Positions 34,640-45,271 of a stretch of DNA of 64,000 nt are shown in pieces. This DNA is from JAHEFT01 sp963700705 (GTDB lineage: Bacteria; Pseudomonadota; Gammaproteobacteria; Xanthomonadales; SZUA-36), in the NCBI GenBank assembly GCA_963700705.1, contig CAVOYQ010000004.1, positions 19,310-83,309 of the forward strand, in the 5' to 3' direction. The position numbers and the translations under genes were made by a program. Within the stretch, counting starts at the first letter, position 1. Each line of letters opens with the position of its first letter. The notes beneath the pieces are model-generated. The model was not told where the DNA came from and searched no databases. It saw only the letters and a list, made by a program, of their open reading frames with translations.

Positions 34640-37207
34640 ATGAGAATGGACAAACTGACGAGTAAGTTCCAGCTGGCCCTGGCGGATGCCCAGAGCCTGG
34701 CTGCGGGGCTCGATAACCAGTTGATCGAACCGGTCCACGTGATGGTCGCGTTGCTGGACCAGCAGGGCGGTTCCACCGGGCACCTGCTGACCCGTTCCGG
34801 CGTGCGCGTGAGCCAGCTTCGTTCCGCCCTGGGAGAGCGCCTGGATAGCCTGCCGCGCGTGAGCGGGGCGGAGGGCGAAATCAGCCTTTCCAACGACCTG
34901 ATCAAGTTAATGAACCTGACCGACAAGCTGGCGCAGAAACGCGGCGACCAGTACATCGCCAGCGAGTTGTTCGTGCTGGCGGCGCTCGAACTGAAAGGCC
35001 CGCTGGCGGACATCCTGAAACAGGCGGGTGCCAGCCGCGACGCCATTGAAAAAGCCGTCGATGAAATGCGCGGCGGAGAACAGGTCGTGGACCCGAATGC
35101 CGAGGAGAACCGGCAGGCGCTGGAGAAATACACCATTGACCTGACCGAGCGGGCCGAGCAGAGCAAGCTGGACCCGGTGATCGGCCGGGACGAGGAAATC
35201 CGCCGCTGCATCCAGGTGCTGCAACGGCGCACCAAGAACAACCCGGTGCTGATCGGCGAACCCGGGGTGGGTAAAACGGCGATCGTCGAAGGCCTGGCCC
35301 AGCGCATCATCAACAACGAATGTCCGGAGGGTATCCGCGGCAAGCGGGTGCTGAGCCTGGACATGGGCGCGCTGATTGCCGGCGCGAAATTCCGGGGAGA
35401 ATTCGAGGAACGGCTGAAGGCCGTTCTGAACGACCTGGCCAAGCAGGAGGGCAACATCATCCTGTTCATCGACGAAATCCACACCATGGTCGGGGCCGGC
35501 AAAGCCGAAGGCTCCATGGATGCCGGCAATATGCTCAAGCCGGCGCTGGCGCGCGGTGAACTGCACTGCATCGGCGCGACCACGCTGGATGAGTACCGGA
35601 AATACGTGGAAAAAGACGCGGCGCTTGAGCGCCGTTTCCAGAAAGTGTTTGTCGGCGAGCCTTCGGTCGAAGACACGATCGCGATTCTGCGCGGCCTGCA
35701 GGAACGCTACGAAGTGCACCACGGCGTGGACATCACCGACCCGGCCCTGGTGGCCGCCGCGACGCTGTCGCACCGTTACATCAGCGACCGGCAATTGCCC
35801 GATAAGGCCATTGACCTGATGGACGAGGCGGCCTCGCGCATCCGCATGGAGATCGACTCCAAGCCCGAGGCGCTGGACCGGCTGGAGCGGCGCCTGATCC
35901 AGCAGAAGATCCAGCGCGAAGCCCTGAAGAAGGAGTCCGACGAGGCGTCGATCAAGCGCCTGGAAGAGCTCGAAGCCAACATCGTGGAAATGGAGCGGGA
36001 ATTTTCCGACCTGGACGAAATCTGGAAATCCGAAAAAGCCGCGGTGCAGGGCACTACCCACATCAAGGAGGAACTGGAACGGACCCGCGCCGCATTGGAA
36101 ACCGCGATGCGGGCCCAGGACCTCGCGCGCATGTCCGAACTGCAGTACGGCAGGATTCCGGAGCTGGAAAAACAGCTGAAAGATGCCGAGCAGGGCGAAC
36201 AGGGCCATTTCCAGTTGCTGCGCAACCGGGTCACCGAGGACGAAATCGCCGAGGTGGTTTCGCGCTGGACCGGGATTCCTGTCTCGCGGATGCTGGAAGG
36301 GGAGCGCGACAAATTGCTGCGCATGGAAGAAGGCCTGCATTCGCGCGTGATCGGACAGGACGAGGCGGTCACCGCGGTGGCGGACGCCATCCGGCGCTCC
36401 CGTGCCGGCCTGTCGGACCCGAACCGTCCGATCGGATCGTTCCTGTTCATGGGTCCGACCGGCGTCGGCAAGACCGAATTGTGCAAGGCATTGGCCGAGT
36501 TCATGTTCGACACCGAAGAAGCTATGGTGCGGATCGACATGTCCGAATTCATGGAGAAACACTCGGTGTCCCGGCTGGTTGGCGCACCGCCGGGGTATGT
36601 CGGTTACGAGGAAGGCGGTTACCTGACCGAGGCGGTCCGGCGCCGGCCGTATTCCGTGATCCTGCTCGATGAGATCGAAAAAGCCCACCCGGACGTTTTC
36701 AACATCCTGTTGCAGGTGCTGGACGATGGCCGCCTGACGGACGGGCACGGCAGGACCGTGGATTTCAAGAACGCGGTGATCGTGATGACGTCCAACATGG
36801 GTTCGCAACGCATCCAGGAATTGTCCGGACAGGGCTACGAGGTCATGAAAAATGCGGTGATGGACGTGGTCGGGCAGCATTTCCGCCCCGAGTTCATCAA
36901 CCGGGTTGACGACATGGTCGTGTTCCACCCGCTGGACCGGGAGCAGATCAAGCTGATCGCCGGTATCCAGCTTGGCCGCCTGGGCAAACGTCTCGAATCG
37001 CACGGCTACCAGCTGGACTTTTCAGAAGAAGCACTGAGCCTGCTGGGCGAGGCCGGGTACGACCCGGTTTACGGCGCCCGGCCGCTGAAACGGGCGATCC
37101 AGCAGGAGATCGAGAATCCGCTGGCGCAGAAAATCCTGTCCGGAGTGTACTCGGTGGGAGATACGATCAGGGTGGATGCGGAAGGCGGCGTCTTCGTGTT
37201 CATGTAG
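34640..37207 (+). CDS. clpB: ATP-dependent disaggregase ClpB
   Basis: An 855-residue Hsp104/ClpB ring ATPase that rescues aggregated proteins with DnaK. Domains: N-domain (1-145), first AAA+ (Walker A GEPGVGKT near 205), coiled-coil M-domain (about 400-525), second AAA+ (GPTGVGKT near 603) and C-terminal domain. The start ATG 34640 has TGAGGA upstream; a second ATG lies two codons later. No sigma-32 promoter was recognised in the 18-base gap. The TAG stop (37205-37207) is the TAG of a REP head. Confidence 0.95.
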   Translation: MRMDKLTSKFQLALADAQSLAAGLDNQLIEPVHVMVALLDQQGGSTGHLLTRSGVRVSQLRSALGERLDSLPRVSGAEGEISLSNDLIKLMNLTDKLAQKRGDQYIASELFVLAALELKGPLADILKQAGASRDAIEKAVDEMRGGEQVVDPNAEENRQALEKYTIDLTERAEQSKLDPVIGRDEEIRRCIQVLQRRTKNNPVLIGEPGVGKTAIVEGLAQRIINNECPEGIRGKRVLSLDMGALIAGAKFRGEFEERLKAVLNDLAKQEGNIILFIDEIHTMVGAGKAEGSMDAGNMLKPALARGELHCIGATTLDEYRKYVEKDAALERRFQKVFVGEPSVEDTIAILRGLQERYEVHHGVDITDPALVAAATLSHRYISDRQLPDKAIDLMDEAASRIRMEIDSKPEALDRLERRLIQQKIQREALKKESDEASIKRLEELEANIVEMEREFSDLDEIWKSEKAAVQGTTHIKEELERTRAALETAMRAQDLARMSELQYGRIPELEKQLKDAEQGEQGHFQLLRNRVTEDEIAEVVSRWTGIPVSRMLEGERDKLLRMEEGLHSRVIGQDEAVTAVADAIRRSRAGLSDPNRPIGSFLFMGPTGVGKTELCKALAEFMFDTEEAMVRIDMSEFMEKHSVSRLVGAPPGYVGYEEGGYLTEAVRRRPYSVILLDEIEKAHPDVFNILLQVLDDGRLTDGHGRTVDFKNAVIVMTSNMGSQRIQELSGQGYEVMKNAVMDVVGQHFRPEFINRVDDMVVFHPLDREQIKLIAGIQLGRLGKRLESHGYQLDFSEEALSLLGEAGYDPVYGARPLKRAIQQEIENPLAQKILSGVYSVGDTIRVDAEGGVFVFM

Positions 37208-37242
37208 GAGCGAATTCATTCGCGATTGAAATCGCTCCTACG
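37204..37242. repeat. REP pair overlapping the clpB stop codon
   Basis: GTAGGAGCGAATTCATTCGC starts at 37204 and faces GATTGAAATCGCTCCTACGG. The TAG in the head is the stop codon of clpB. It fills the whole gap to the convergent amidotransferase gene. Confidence 0.88.
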
Positions 37243-37243
37243 G

Positions 37244-37990
37244 TCACCTTGAAGGCAGAACATGCCTCCTCTGGCGCTCACCCAGCGGCCGCAGGAACTG
37301 GCCGAACATTTCAGAGCTGAGCTGGGTCGACTGCCCGATCAATTCGTGGGTTTGCCGGCGTATGCTCGCTGCATCGCCCTGGCGGCAGTTGGTTTCCAGT
37401 TCCGACAGGTACTCCGGCAGGGCCAGCCAGCGGCTGATCAGGCGCTCGTCCAGTTCCAGGTGACACTGCAGGCCGTAGGCGTTGTCTCCGTAGCGGAACG
37501 CCTGGTTTTCGCAGCTGGCTGAGCGGGCCAGGTGCACCGCGCCTTCCGGCAAGTCGAACGTGTAACCATGCCACTGGAAGACCGGGTGAGGCCGGAACAG
37601 CGCGCAGAACACCGGATCCGCAGGCGACAGAGGTGTGGGTTCCAGGTCGTACCAGCCAATTTCCCATTCCTTCATGGGTCGGGGACTACCGCCCAGTGTA
37701 TAGGCCAGCAGCTGCGCGCCGAGGCAGATACCCAGCACCGGAATTTCCCGTTTCAACGCTTCTTCGATGCAGCGCATCTCGACGTTCAGGTGCGGGAAAT
37801 CTTTTCCCTGGTCGGGCATCTGCGGCCCGCCCAGGACGATCAGCGCATCGTAGCGGCTGATGTCCGGTTGCGCGCCGGGATCGCGGTGAAAATTCACATA
37901 ACGGATGCGGTGGCCGCGATTCCTGAGCATCGGGTCCAGGGTGCCAAGCGGTTCCGCCGGCACATGTTGGAAGACCATGACCTTGGCCAT
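37244..37990 (-). CDS. Class I glutamine amidotransferase (GuaA-N-like)
   Basis: A 248-residue stand-alone GATase-1 protein. The nucleophile Cys89 lies in VLGICLGAQLLAYTLGG, the oxyanion loop is LIVLGGPQ, and the His/Glu pair is in GLQCHLELDERL (about 177 and 179). Proteins of this group resemble the glutaminase half of GMP synthase but have no partner domain, and their substrates are mostly unknown. It lies just after proA on the same strand (20 bases), which may only reflect shared transcription. Confidence 0.85.
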   Translation of the reverse strand: MAKVMVFQHVPAEPLGTLDPMLRNRGHRIRYVNFHRDPGAQPDISRYDALIVLGGPQMPDQGKDFPHLNVEMRCIEEALKREIPVLGICLGAQLLAYTLGGSPRPMKEWEIGWYDLEPTPLSPADPVFCALFRPHPVFQWHGYTFDLPEGAVHLARSASCENQAFRYGDNAYGLQCHLELDERLISRWLALPEYLSELETNCRQGDAASIRRQTHELIGQSTQLSSEMFGQFLRPLGERQRRHVLPSR

Positions 37991-38009
37991 CAGCTAGGGC
38001 CTGCTACCA

Positions 38010-39275
38010 CTATGTGGATCGAACCTGGCCGTCGCCGCGCACCACCCACTTGTAACTGGTCAGTTCGGGCAGGGCCATCGGGCCGCGGGCGTGGAGCTTC
38101 TGGGTGCTGATGCCGATTTCGGCGCCCATGCCGAACTGGCCGCCATCGGTGAAGGCGGTGGATGCATTGGCGTATACGGCCGCGGCATCCACGCGGTTGA
38201 GAAACGCTTCGATGACGTCCGGATCCTGCGCAACGATGGCTTCGGAATGTTTTGAACTGAAGCGGTGAATATGCTCGAGCGCCTCTTCCAGCCCCGACAC
38301 GGTCTTGATCGACATCCGCAGGGACAGGAATTCCTGTCCGAAGTGCTCCTCGAGAGCCGGCTTCAGCACGCCGTTGTAACGTCCTTCGAGGGCGGCGAAG
38401 GACTCGCCGTCCGCAAACACTTCGACACCGTGTTCATCGCCCATCGCCTGCATCAGCCCGGGCAGTTCAGGCAACAAGGTTCTATCCAGAACCAGTGTAT
38501 CAAGCGCATTGCAGACACTGACGCGCCGGGTCTTGGCATTGGTAATGATGGCTTTCGCCTGCTGCAGGTTGGCGCTGGCATGGACGTAGGTGTGGACGAT
38601 GCCGGCCCCGGTTTCGATCACCGGTATGCGGGCGTTGTCGCGGACAAAATCGATCAGGCCCCTGGACCCCCGTGGAATCGCCAGGTCGATATATCCCACC
38701 GCCTGGAGAATCTGCGGCAAGTACTCGCGCTCCGGCGGCGCCAGGAAAACCGTTTCGGGGTTGAGCCCGTGGCTGGCCAGCACGTCGTGCATCAGGCCCA
38801 CCACGAAGCTGTTGGTCGCAACGGCGTCGCTGCTGCCTTTCAGCACGCAGGCGTTGCGGGTTTTCAGGCACAGGGCGAAAACATCGAACGTCACGTTGGG
38901 GCGTGATTCGAAGATCACCGCGATCACGCCCATCGGCACCCGCACCTTGCTCAGTTCCAGGCCGTTGTCCAGGCGCCGTTGTTCCAGCACCTCGCCGACC
39001 GGGGAGGGCAGGTCAGCCACGAAGCGCAGGTCGTCGCTGATGGCTTTGAGCCGTTCCGGGTTCAGCAGCAGGCGGTCGTACTTCGGGTCTTCAACCGCCA
39101 TCCGGGACAGGTCGTCGCGGTTGGCCTGCAGAATTTGCTCAGCGGCATCCAGGGTCCGGTCGGCCAGGCTGTTCAGAACCGCCCGGATGGTTTCGTCGCC
39201 CGTCCGGGCCAGTTCACGGGCGGCCTCGCGCGTGCGCCCGAGTCCCTGTTGCAGTTCCTTCCGCCGGTCCGTCAT
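38010..39275 (-). CDS. proA: Gamma-glutamyl phosphate reductase
   Basis: A 421-residue NADPH enzyme, the second step of proline synthesis. It belongs to the aldehyde dehydrogenase fold; the catalytic Cys lies in TRRVSVCNALDTLV, the cofactor region in VIAVIFESRPNVTFDV, and CVLKGSSDAV is conserved. The start overlaps the proB stop by four bases. Proximity to proB supports channelling of the unstable glutamyl phosphate. Confidence 0.94.
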   Translation of the reverse strand: MTDRRKELQQGLGRTREAARELARTGDETIRAVLNSLADRTLDAAEQILQANRDDLSRMAVEDPKYDRLLLNPERLKAISDDLRFVADLPSPVGEVLEQRRLDNGLELSKVRVPMGVIAVIFESRPNVTFDVFALCLKTRNACVLKGSSDAVATNSFVVGLMHDVLASHGLNPETVFLAPPEREYLPQILQAVGYIDLAIPRGSRGLIDFVRDNARIPVIETGAGIVHTYVHASANLQQAKAIITNAKTRRVSVCNALDTLVLDRTLLPELPGLMQAMGDEHGVEVFADGESFAALEGRYNGVLKPALEEHFGQEFLSLRMSIKTVSGLEEALEHIHRFSSKHSEAIVAQDPDVIEAFLNRVDAAAVYANASTAFTDGGQFGMGAEIGISTQKLHARGPMALPELTSYKWVVRGDGQVRST

Positions 39276-40357
39276 TGGCGTGGTTCCGTGTAAAGGTAGT
39301 CGTAGTGGATCAGCGCTTTTTGCCCGCGCTGTCCTTTCAGACGGTCTGTTTCTTCATGCCCGTAGCGGGCCCTGCCGCAACCCAGGACCTTGCCGGCCTG
39401 GTTACGGATCTGGATCACGTCGCCCTCGTTGAACGGTCCCTCGACCGACTCGATGCCCACCGGCAACAGGCTGGCCAAACGGTTCCGGTCCAGCAACGCG
39501 GCTTCAGCGCCGGGGTTGACGATGACATGGCCGGCGGCATGGCCATCCGCGCTGGCCAGCCAGCGCTTGGCGGGTGAGGCCTCACCCAGCGCGGGAAAAC
39601 GGGTGCCGGCTTTCCGGCGGGTCGTCACTTTGACCAGGATGTCCGGGTCGCGGCCGTCGGCGATAACCACCTCCGTGCCGAGTTTCGCGGTCTTGCGTGC
39701 GATCGCCAGCTTGCTGTGCATGCCGCCCCGTCCCAGCGCCGAGGTTCCGCGCTGCACGATGTCCTCGAGGTGATGCCTGTCCTCGTCCCAGGTTTCGATG
39801 CAGGACGCCTCCGGGTCGTCGGGGTTGCCGTCAAACACGCCGGGAACGGTGCTCAGCAGGCACAGCAGGTCGGCGTTGACCATGCCCGCCAGCAGTCCGG
39901 CCAGCTCATCATTGTCGGTGAACATCAGCTCGGTGATGGCGACCACGTCGTTCTCGTTGACGATGGGAAGAATACCGGCAGTCAGCAGGGCCTCGATGCA
40001 GCCGCGCATGTTCAGGTAGTGCCGGCGGGTCTGGAAGTCGCTTTTGCTGGTCAGTACCTGCGCGACGGTCAGACCGTGGCGCTGGAACAATGCCCGGTAC
40101 GTCTCCATCAGGCGTACCTGGCCGGTGGCGGCCATCACCTGTTTGCGGGCAACCGGGTCGCTGATGCGCTGAAGCTGCCCGGCGGGAATGCCGCGGCCGG
40201 CGGCCACGGCGCCGGACGAAACGACCAGCACCTGCCAGCCGTCCGATACCAGCTTGCCGGCCTGGTCCACCAGGTTTCCGAGCACATCCAGGTTCAGCGC
40301 GCCTTGCGGGTCACACAGAACCTGGCTGCCGATCTTGATGACGATTCTTCGCCCCAT
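39272..40357 (-). CDS. proB: Glutamate 5-kinase
   Basis: A 361-residue enzyme, the first and feedback-controlled step of proline synthesis. The amino-acid kinase domain (1-255) has VIKIGSQVL, VVSSGAVAAGRG and the loop VFTDNDELAG-like FTDNDELAGLLA. The C-terminal PUA domain (about 275-355) is present. It starts 16 bases after the stop of the peptidase gene on the same strand. Confidence 0.94.
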   Translation of the reverse strand: MGRRIVIKIGSQVLCDPQGALNLDVLGNLVDQAGKLVSDGWQVLVVSSGAVAAGRGIPAGQLQRISDPVARKQVMAATGQVRLMETYRALFQRHGLTVAQVLTSKSDFQTRRHYLNMRGCIEALLTAGILPIVNENDVVAITELMFTDNDELAGLLAGMVNADLLCLLSTVPGVFDGNPDDPEASCIETWDEDRHHLEDIVQRGTSALGRGGMHSKLAIARKTAKLGTEVVIADGRDPDILVKVTTRRKAGTRFPALGEASPAKRWLASADGHAAGHVIVNPGAEAALLDRNRLASLLPVGIESVEGPFNEGDVIQIRNQAGKVLGCGRARYGHEETDRLKGQRGQKALIHYDYLYTEPRQ

Positions 40358-40373
40358 CGGGGATCTTCCCGGT

Positions 40374-42054
40374 TTACAGGCCCAGTACGCCGGCGCCCTG
40401 CTCGAACACGATGTCCACCGGGATGGACTGCGCGGCAGAGGCGGTCGAGGTCGGCCTGCAGTTGCGGGCTGACGTTGCCCATTTCGACGACGAAGGCGTC
40501 AACGGCGGCGTAGTCGCCATCACCCTGCAAAGTCAGCAGGCGGTTGCCGAGGGCCTGTACGGCCTGTTCGAATTCGGGCAGATTGACGCGGTAGGTGCCG
40601 GTCGCCTCATCACGGCTGAAAGCGCCGGCCTGTTCGAAGAAATTGAAACGGATCATGTTCGCTCTTCCGTGCGCGTCGCCGGCGCCAAAACGCACCGAGC
40701 GGAAAATGCCGGCCAGGAAGGTCACGTAGTCGTCCATGACTTCACCTTCGGTGAATTTCACCTTTTTCCCGCAGTTTTTGCACCATGTAAAGGCCCAGGA
40801 TATCGGCTTTGCCCTCTTCCAGGGCCGAGGCATGTTCCTTCATCGCCTGGCGCACCGTGCCCTTGCCATCCAGCGTGTTCTTGATGCCCAGGCCGTGGGC
40901 TACTTCGTGAAACATGGTGTTGCCAAAGAAAGAATCGAAGGTGATGTGCTGGCGCTGGTCCTCACTGATCAGCAGGTCAGCGATCGGCACCAGGATCTGG
41001 TTGTATTTCGCCAGCATCGCGTTTTTCAGCTGCAGTCGCCGTGTACCCTCGAAAGCTGCACTTCCTCGTCGTTCGGCAGATTGATCGCGATGGTCTTGGC
41101 CCCGGCGTTGCTGTGCCCTGCGTAATAGACCACATCGTAGGCGTTCAGGTCGGAGTCCGAGCCGGGCGTTTCCTGCTTGTAGGCATCCGGCACCGGCAAT
41201 CCCGTCTGCAACTCCGGCAGGTATTTCGCAAACCGCGCCAGCCGCTCGCTCCATTCCAGGTCCTTGATCAGTACGTAGGACTCGTAGGCGGCACGATAGC
41301 CATAAAGCTGGTCTTCATAGGTTTCGATCGGTCCGATGACCAGTTCGATCGGGTTGTTTTTCATCTCCATCCAGGCCAGGTCGGAGGGCTGGAAATTATC
41401 GGTTTCCAGCGCCGAGGCCCGCATCAGCAGGTAATTGGCGAATTCGGGGTCTTCGGCCAGTTCCGCGGCCAGGCGCAACAGGTTCGCGGCTTCCTGCAAC
41501 TGCGCAGCATAGGCAACGCTGTAGGGTTCCAGGTATAACTCACCCGCCTCGTTTCTCTTGACCAGCGAATAGAGGCCGTCTTTTCCCGGCTGGTCCCAGG
41601 CCTCGAACTCCTCCTTGCTCATATCGGGCGGGTAGAACTGCGCCCCGGGCGGTTTTGGCCCGGCACTCTCGACGAACGGCTGATCGGCGGCCAGGCGGTC
41701 CCAGGGGCCGTAGTTGATCACCGCGAAACGCCGGACCACCGGGTCTTCTATCGACGACAGGAACGGATCTTTCTCGCCGTAAGACTGCAGCCAGAAAAGC
41801 TCGTCCATGATCCGTGAAGCGTCGATCAGCAGTGGAATCATCTGTTTCTGGCGATCAGACAGGTGGCTGAGGTCGGCAGTCAGGCGCACGGTGGCATAGA
41901 TCTCAAAACGGGACGGCGGCTCAACGGCCGGCGGCGCGACAGAATCGCGCGTTGCGACCGCCGGTTCGTCAATGGCGGATACCGGCGGCTCGGCCTGTTG
42001 GCAGGCGGCGAGAATCAATAAAGCAGTCATGCTTAGTACGTGATGGGCTTTCAT
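40374..42054 (-). CDS. M49-like zinc metallopeptidase lipoprotein (dipeptidyl-peptidase III family, three frameshifts)
   Basis: It starts MKAHHVLSMTALLILAACQQ, a lipoprotein leader with lipobox LAAC. The body is helical. The zinc site reads FHEVAHGLGIKN and downstream EEGKADILGLY, a pairing found in bacterial DPP III-like peptidases of the short type. Breaks near 41045, 40760 and 40440 separate the three readable parts; the last part ends IPVDIVFEQGAGVLGL at the TAA 40376-40374. It would act on small peptides in the periplasm. Its link to proBA is only positional. Confidence 0.7.
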
Positions 42055-42197
42055 TCAACGGACTCCGGAAAATGGGTGTATACCAAACCCTAAATCATAG
42101 CAGACCCCTCGAACGACCGGTTGTGGAAAACGCAAGGCAGAGTCCCCATTTATGCCCCCATCACTTATAATTGTCCGGTTTACCAGGGTGTACAAAT

Positions 42198-42521
42198 ATG
42201 CCAATTTACGAATACCAGTGCGAATCCTGTGGTTTCGACCTCGAAAAACTGCAGCGCATCAATGATGAACCTCTGCTGGAATGCCCGAAATGCGGCAAGC
42301 CCGAGCTGCGCCGGCTGGTCTCGGCCGCCGGGTTTCGGCTCAAAGGCGCGGGCTGGTACGAAACGGATTTCAAAAAGAGCGGCAAAAAGAACCTCCACGA
42401 AACCGGGAGTCCAGCCGCCACCCAAAGCGCAGACAAGCCGGCCACCCAAAGCGCAGACAAGCCGGCCGACACGAAGAAGACCGAATCCAAGCCCGCCGCC
42501 GTCAAAACCGGTGCAGACTGA
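42198..42521 (+). CDS. FmdB-family zinc-ribbon protein
   Basis: A 107-residue protein. The start MPIYEYQCESCGFDLEKLQR with a later CPKCGKPELRRLVS gives the CxxC...CxxC zinc ribbon of the FmdB regulatory family. The C-terminal half is low-complexity Lys/Ala/Pro and contains two copies of an 8-residue unit (ATQSADKP) made by a 24-bp direct repeat (42417-42464). It sits just before aspS, a common place for this family in Gammaproteobacteria. Function unknown. Confidence 0.8.
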   Translation: MPIYEYQCESCGFDLEKLQRINDEPLLECPKCGKPELRRLVSAAGFRLKGAGWYETDFKKSGKKNLHETGSPAATQSADKPATQSADKPADTKKTESKPAAVKTGAD

Positions 42522-42579
42522 AATCGCCCATCGGGGGCCGTTGACGGACCCTGGTTACCACCCATCCGGAGTATAAGAA

Positions 42580-44347
42580 ATGCGCACACATCTTTGTGGC
42601 GAAGTGAATGAACAACTGGCCGGCCAGGCCGTCCGGCTTTGCGGCTGGGTTGACCGCCGCAGGGACCTTGGCGGCCTGATTTTCGTCGGTTTACGCGACC
42701 ATGCTGGCATCGTCCAGGTGGTGGTGGAGCCGGAAAGCGCGGCATTCGGTGATGCCGAGGCCTTGCGCAACGAATTTTGCGTCCGGATCAGCGGCCAGGT
42801 CCGCATGCGGCCCGAAAGCCAGTGGAACGAGTCCATGGCGACCGGAAAAATTGAAGTGGTCGCGGACCAGCGTGGAACTGCTCAACGCGTCTGCGCCGAT
42901 GCCCTTGATGATGACCGACGAGGACGGCGAGGAAGTCCGCCTGAAGTACCGCTACCTCGATCTGCGGCGCCCGCGCATGCAGCATAACCTGCGCACCCGG
43001 GCCCGGATGTACCGGGCGATCCGTAACAGCCTCGACAGCAAAGGCTTTACCGAGTTTGAAACCCCGATCCTGACCAAGGCCACGCCCGAAGGGGCCAGGG
43101 ATTACCTGGTGCCGAGCCGCGTGCACGCCGGCCAGTATTTTGCGTTGCCGCAGTCGCCGCAGCTGTTCAAGCAGTTGCTGATGATGTCCGGCATGGACCG
43201 CTACTACCAGATCGCGCGGTGTTTCCGCGACGAGGACCTGCGCGCCGACCGCCAGCCGGAATTCACCCAGCTCGACATCGAGATGGCCTTCGTCGAGGAA
43301 ACCGGCGTCCAGGCCCTGGCGGAGAAAATGATTTGCGAAGTGTTCAGCGACACGCTGGGCGTCGAACTGCCGTCGCCGTTTCCGCGGCTGACCTGGCACG
43401 AGGCAATGGACCGTTACGGTTCCGACAAGCCCGACCTGCGCATCCCGATGGCATTGACCACGGTCGACGAGCATGTCGCCCACATCGAGTTCAAGGTCTT
43501 TTCCGGCCCGGCCTCGGAGGAAGGCTCCCGCGTGGCCGCATTGCGCGTGCCGGGCGGAGCCGACCTGTCACGCAAGCAGATCGACGAGTACACCGGGTAC
43601 GCAGCCCGTTACGGCGCACGCGGCCTGGCCTGGATCAAGGTCAATGACGCGGCCGCCGGCCTGGCGGGCCTGCAGTCCCCGATCGCCAAGTTCCTGGATG
43701 AAAAAGCCTGGCAGGGCATCGCCGGCAGCACCGGCGCGGAATCCGGCGATATCCTGTTGTTCGGCGCCGGTGAGTGGCTCACGGTCAGTAACTTCATGGG
43801 CCAGTTGCTGGTGAAAATCGGGCACGACCGCGGCCTGGCCGGTGAAGGCTGGCGACCGCTGTGGGTTACCGAGTTCCCGATGTTTGAATACGATGAAGAA
43901 GCCGGGCGTTACATGGCGATGCATCACCCGTTCACCGCGCCGGTTATCGCAGACCCCGAGGCCTTGCTGGCCAACCCGTCGAAATCCGCGTCCAGGGGCT
44001 ATGACATGGTGCTCAACGGCGCTGAAATCGGCGGCGGCTCGATCCGTATTCACAAGCCGGAAATGCAGCAGGCGGTGTTCAAACTGCTGGGCATCAGCGA
44101 AGAGGAAGCCCGGCAGAAATTCGGTTTCCTGCTCGACGCCCTGAAATTCGGCTGTCCGCCGCACGGCGGAATCGCCTTCGGCCTCGACCGCATCGCGGCC
44201 CTGATGTCGGGCGAGGAGTCGATCCGGGACGTGATTGCTTTCCCCAAGACCACCACTGCGCAATGCCTGTTGACCGGCGCTCCATCGCCGATCGCCGATG
44301 AAGGGATAGCCGAACTGCATATCCGGAATGTCAAGAAGGAACGTTGA
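42580..44347 (+). CDS. aspS: Aspartyl-tRNA synthetase (one frameshift)
   Basis: A class II synthetase of about 588 residues. The OB-fold anticodon domain (1-105) includes VRLCGWVDRRRDLGGLIFVG. The catalytic core has motif 1 near MYRAIRNSLDSKGFTEFETP, motif 2 IARCFRDEDLRADRQPEFTQ and motif 3 GIAFGLDRIAALM. A bacterial GAD insert lies between motifs 2 and 3. One extra C near 42876 (GCGGACCAGCG for GCGGACAGCG) shifts the frame between EVVAD and SVELLNASAP. As an essential gene it must be intact in the cell, so this is strong evidence for sequence error. Confidence 0.92.
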
Positions 44348-45268
44348 AGCCGCGCGCGGAAAAACCGCAACACAGCGCTGAAACCATTGGCGTAACCGCC
44401 GCATTGGCGGCCTACATCCTGTGGGGCCTGGCGCCGATTTACTTCAAGCAGATCCTGTCGGTGGCGCCCCTGGAGGTGATCGCCCACCGGATCCTCTGGT
44501 CGATTCCGTTGCTGGCGGGATTCCTGTGGTGGCGCAAGGGCTCCTCTTTTCTGCAGGACATGCGCCTGCCGCCCCGCACCGTGCTGGTTTTGCTGGTTTC
44601 CGGGATACTGGTGGTGACCAACTGGCTGATCTTCGTCTGGGCCGTGATGAACAACCAGATACTCGCCACCAGCCTGGGCTATTTCACCGGGCCGCTGGTC
44701 AATTTCATGCTCGGTTTCCTGTTCCTGAAGGAGCGCCTGACGCTGATCCAGACCATCGGTGTGGTGATCGCCGCGGCGGGCACCGTCTACCTGGGCTGGT
44801 TCCTCGGTACGCCGCCCTGGATTTCCCTGAGCCTCGCGTTCTCCTTTGGCGCCTACGGCCTGGTGCGCAAGATGCTCGGCGTGGGCCCGATGGTGGGCCT
44901 GCTGTGGGAAACGCTGCTGCTCGCGCTGCCGGCCCTGCTGTACGTCGCCTGGCTGGGTAAGAATGGCACGCTATCATTCGCCGGTGGCGGTCTGAGGCTC
45001 GACCTGTTGCTGATACTGGCCGGGCCGGTCACCGTGCTGCCCCTGGTCTGGTTCAACGTGGCCTGCCCGGGCGCTGCGCCTGTCGACCGTGGGCTTTTTC
45101 CAGTACATCGCGCCATCGTTGACGTTTCTGCTCTCGGTATTCGTTTATGGCGAAACGTTTACCTTCGGCCACGCGGTCGCCTTCGGTTGCATCTGGTTTG
45201 CCTTGTTCATGGTGTCCGTCGAGACACTGACCCGGACCCGCAGAATCCGGGCGACCCGGGGTATTTGA
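44344..45268 (+). CDS. rarD: EamA-family transporter RarD (one frameshift)
   Basis: An inner-membrane protein of about 308 residues with ten predicted helices in the drug/metabolite transporter fold. Typical RarD sequence is present: AAYILWGLAPIYFKQI, EVIAHRILWSIPLLA, NQILATSLGYFTGPLVNFML. TTG at 44344 overlaps the aspS stop (TTGA). The frame breaks near 45065, where one C too many splits WFNVA/ARALRLSTVGFFQY. Corrected, it ends TRTRRIRATRGI at the TGA 45266-45268. Confidence 0.83.
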
Positions 45269-45271
45269 GCA

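Noticed and set aside
34907..37003. Open frame of 698 codons antisense to clpB
   Set aside because: A shadow of clpB codons; the translation is His/Gln/Val-rich as typical for antisense reading, with no start signals.
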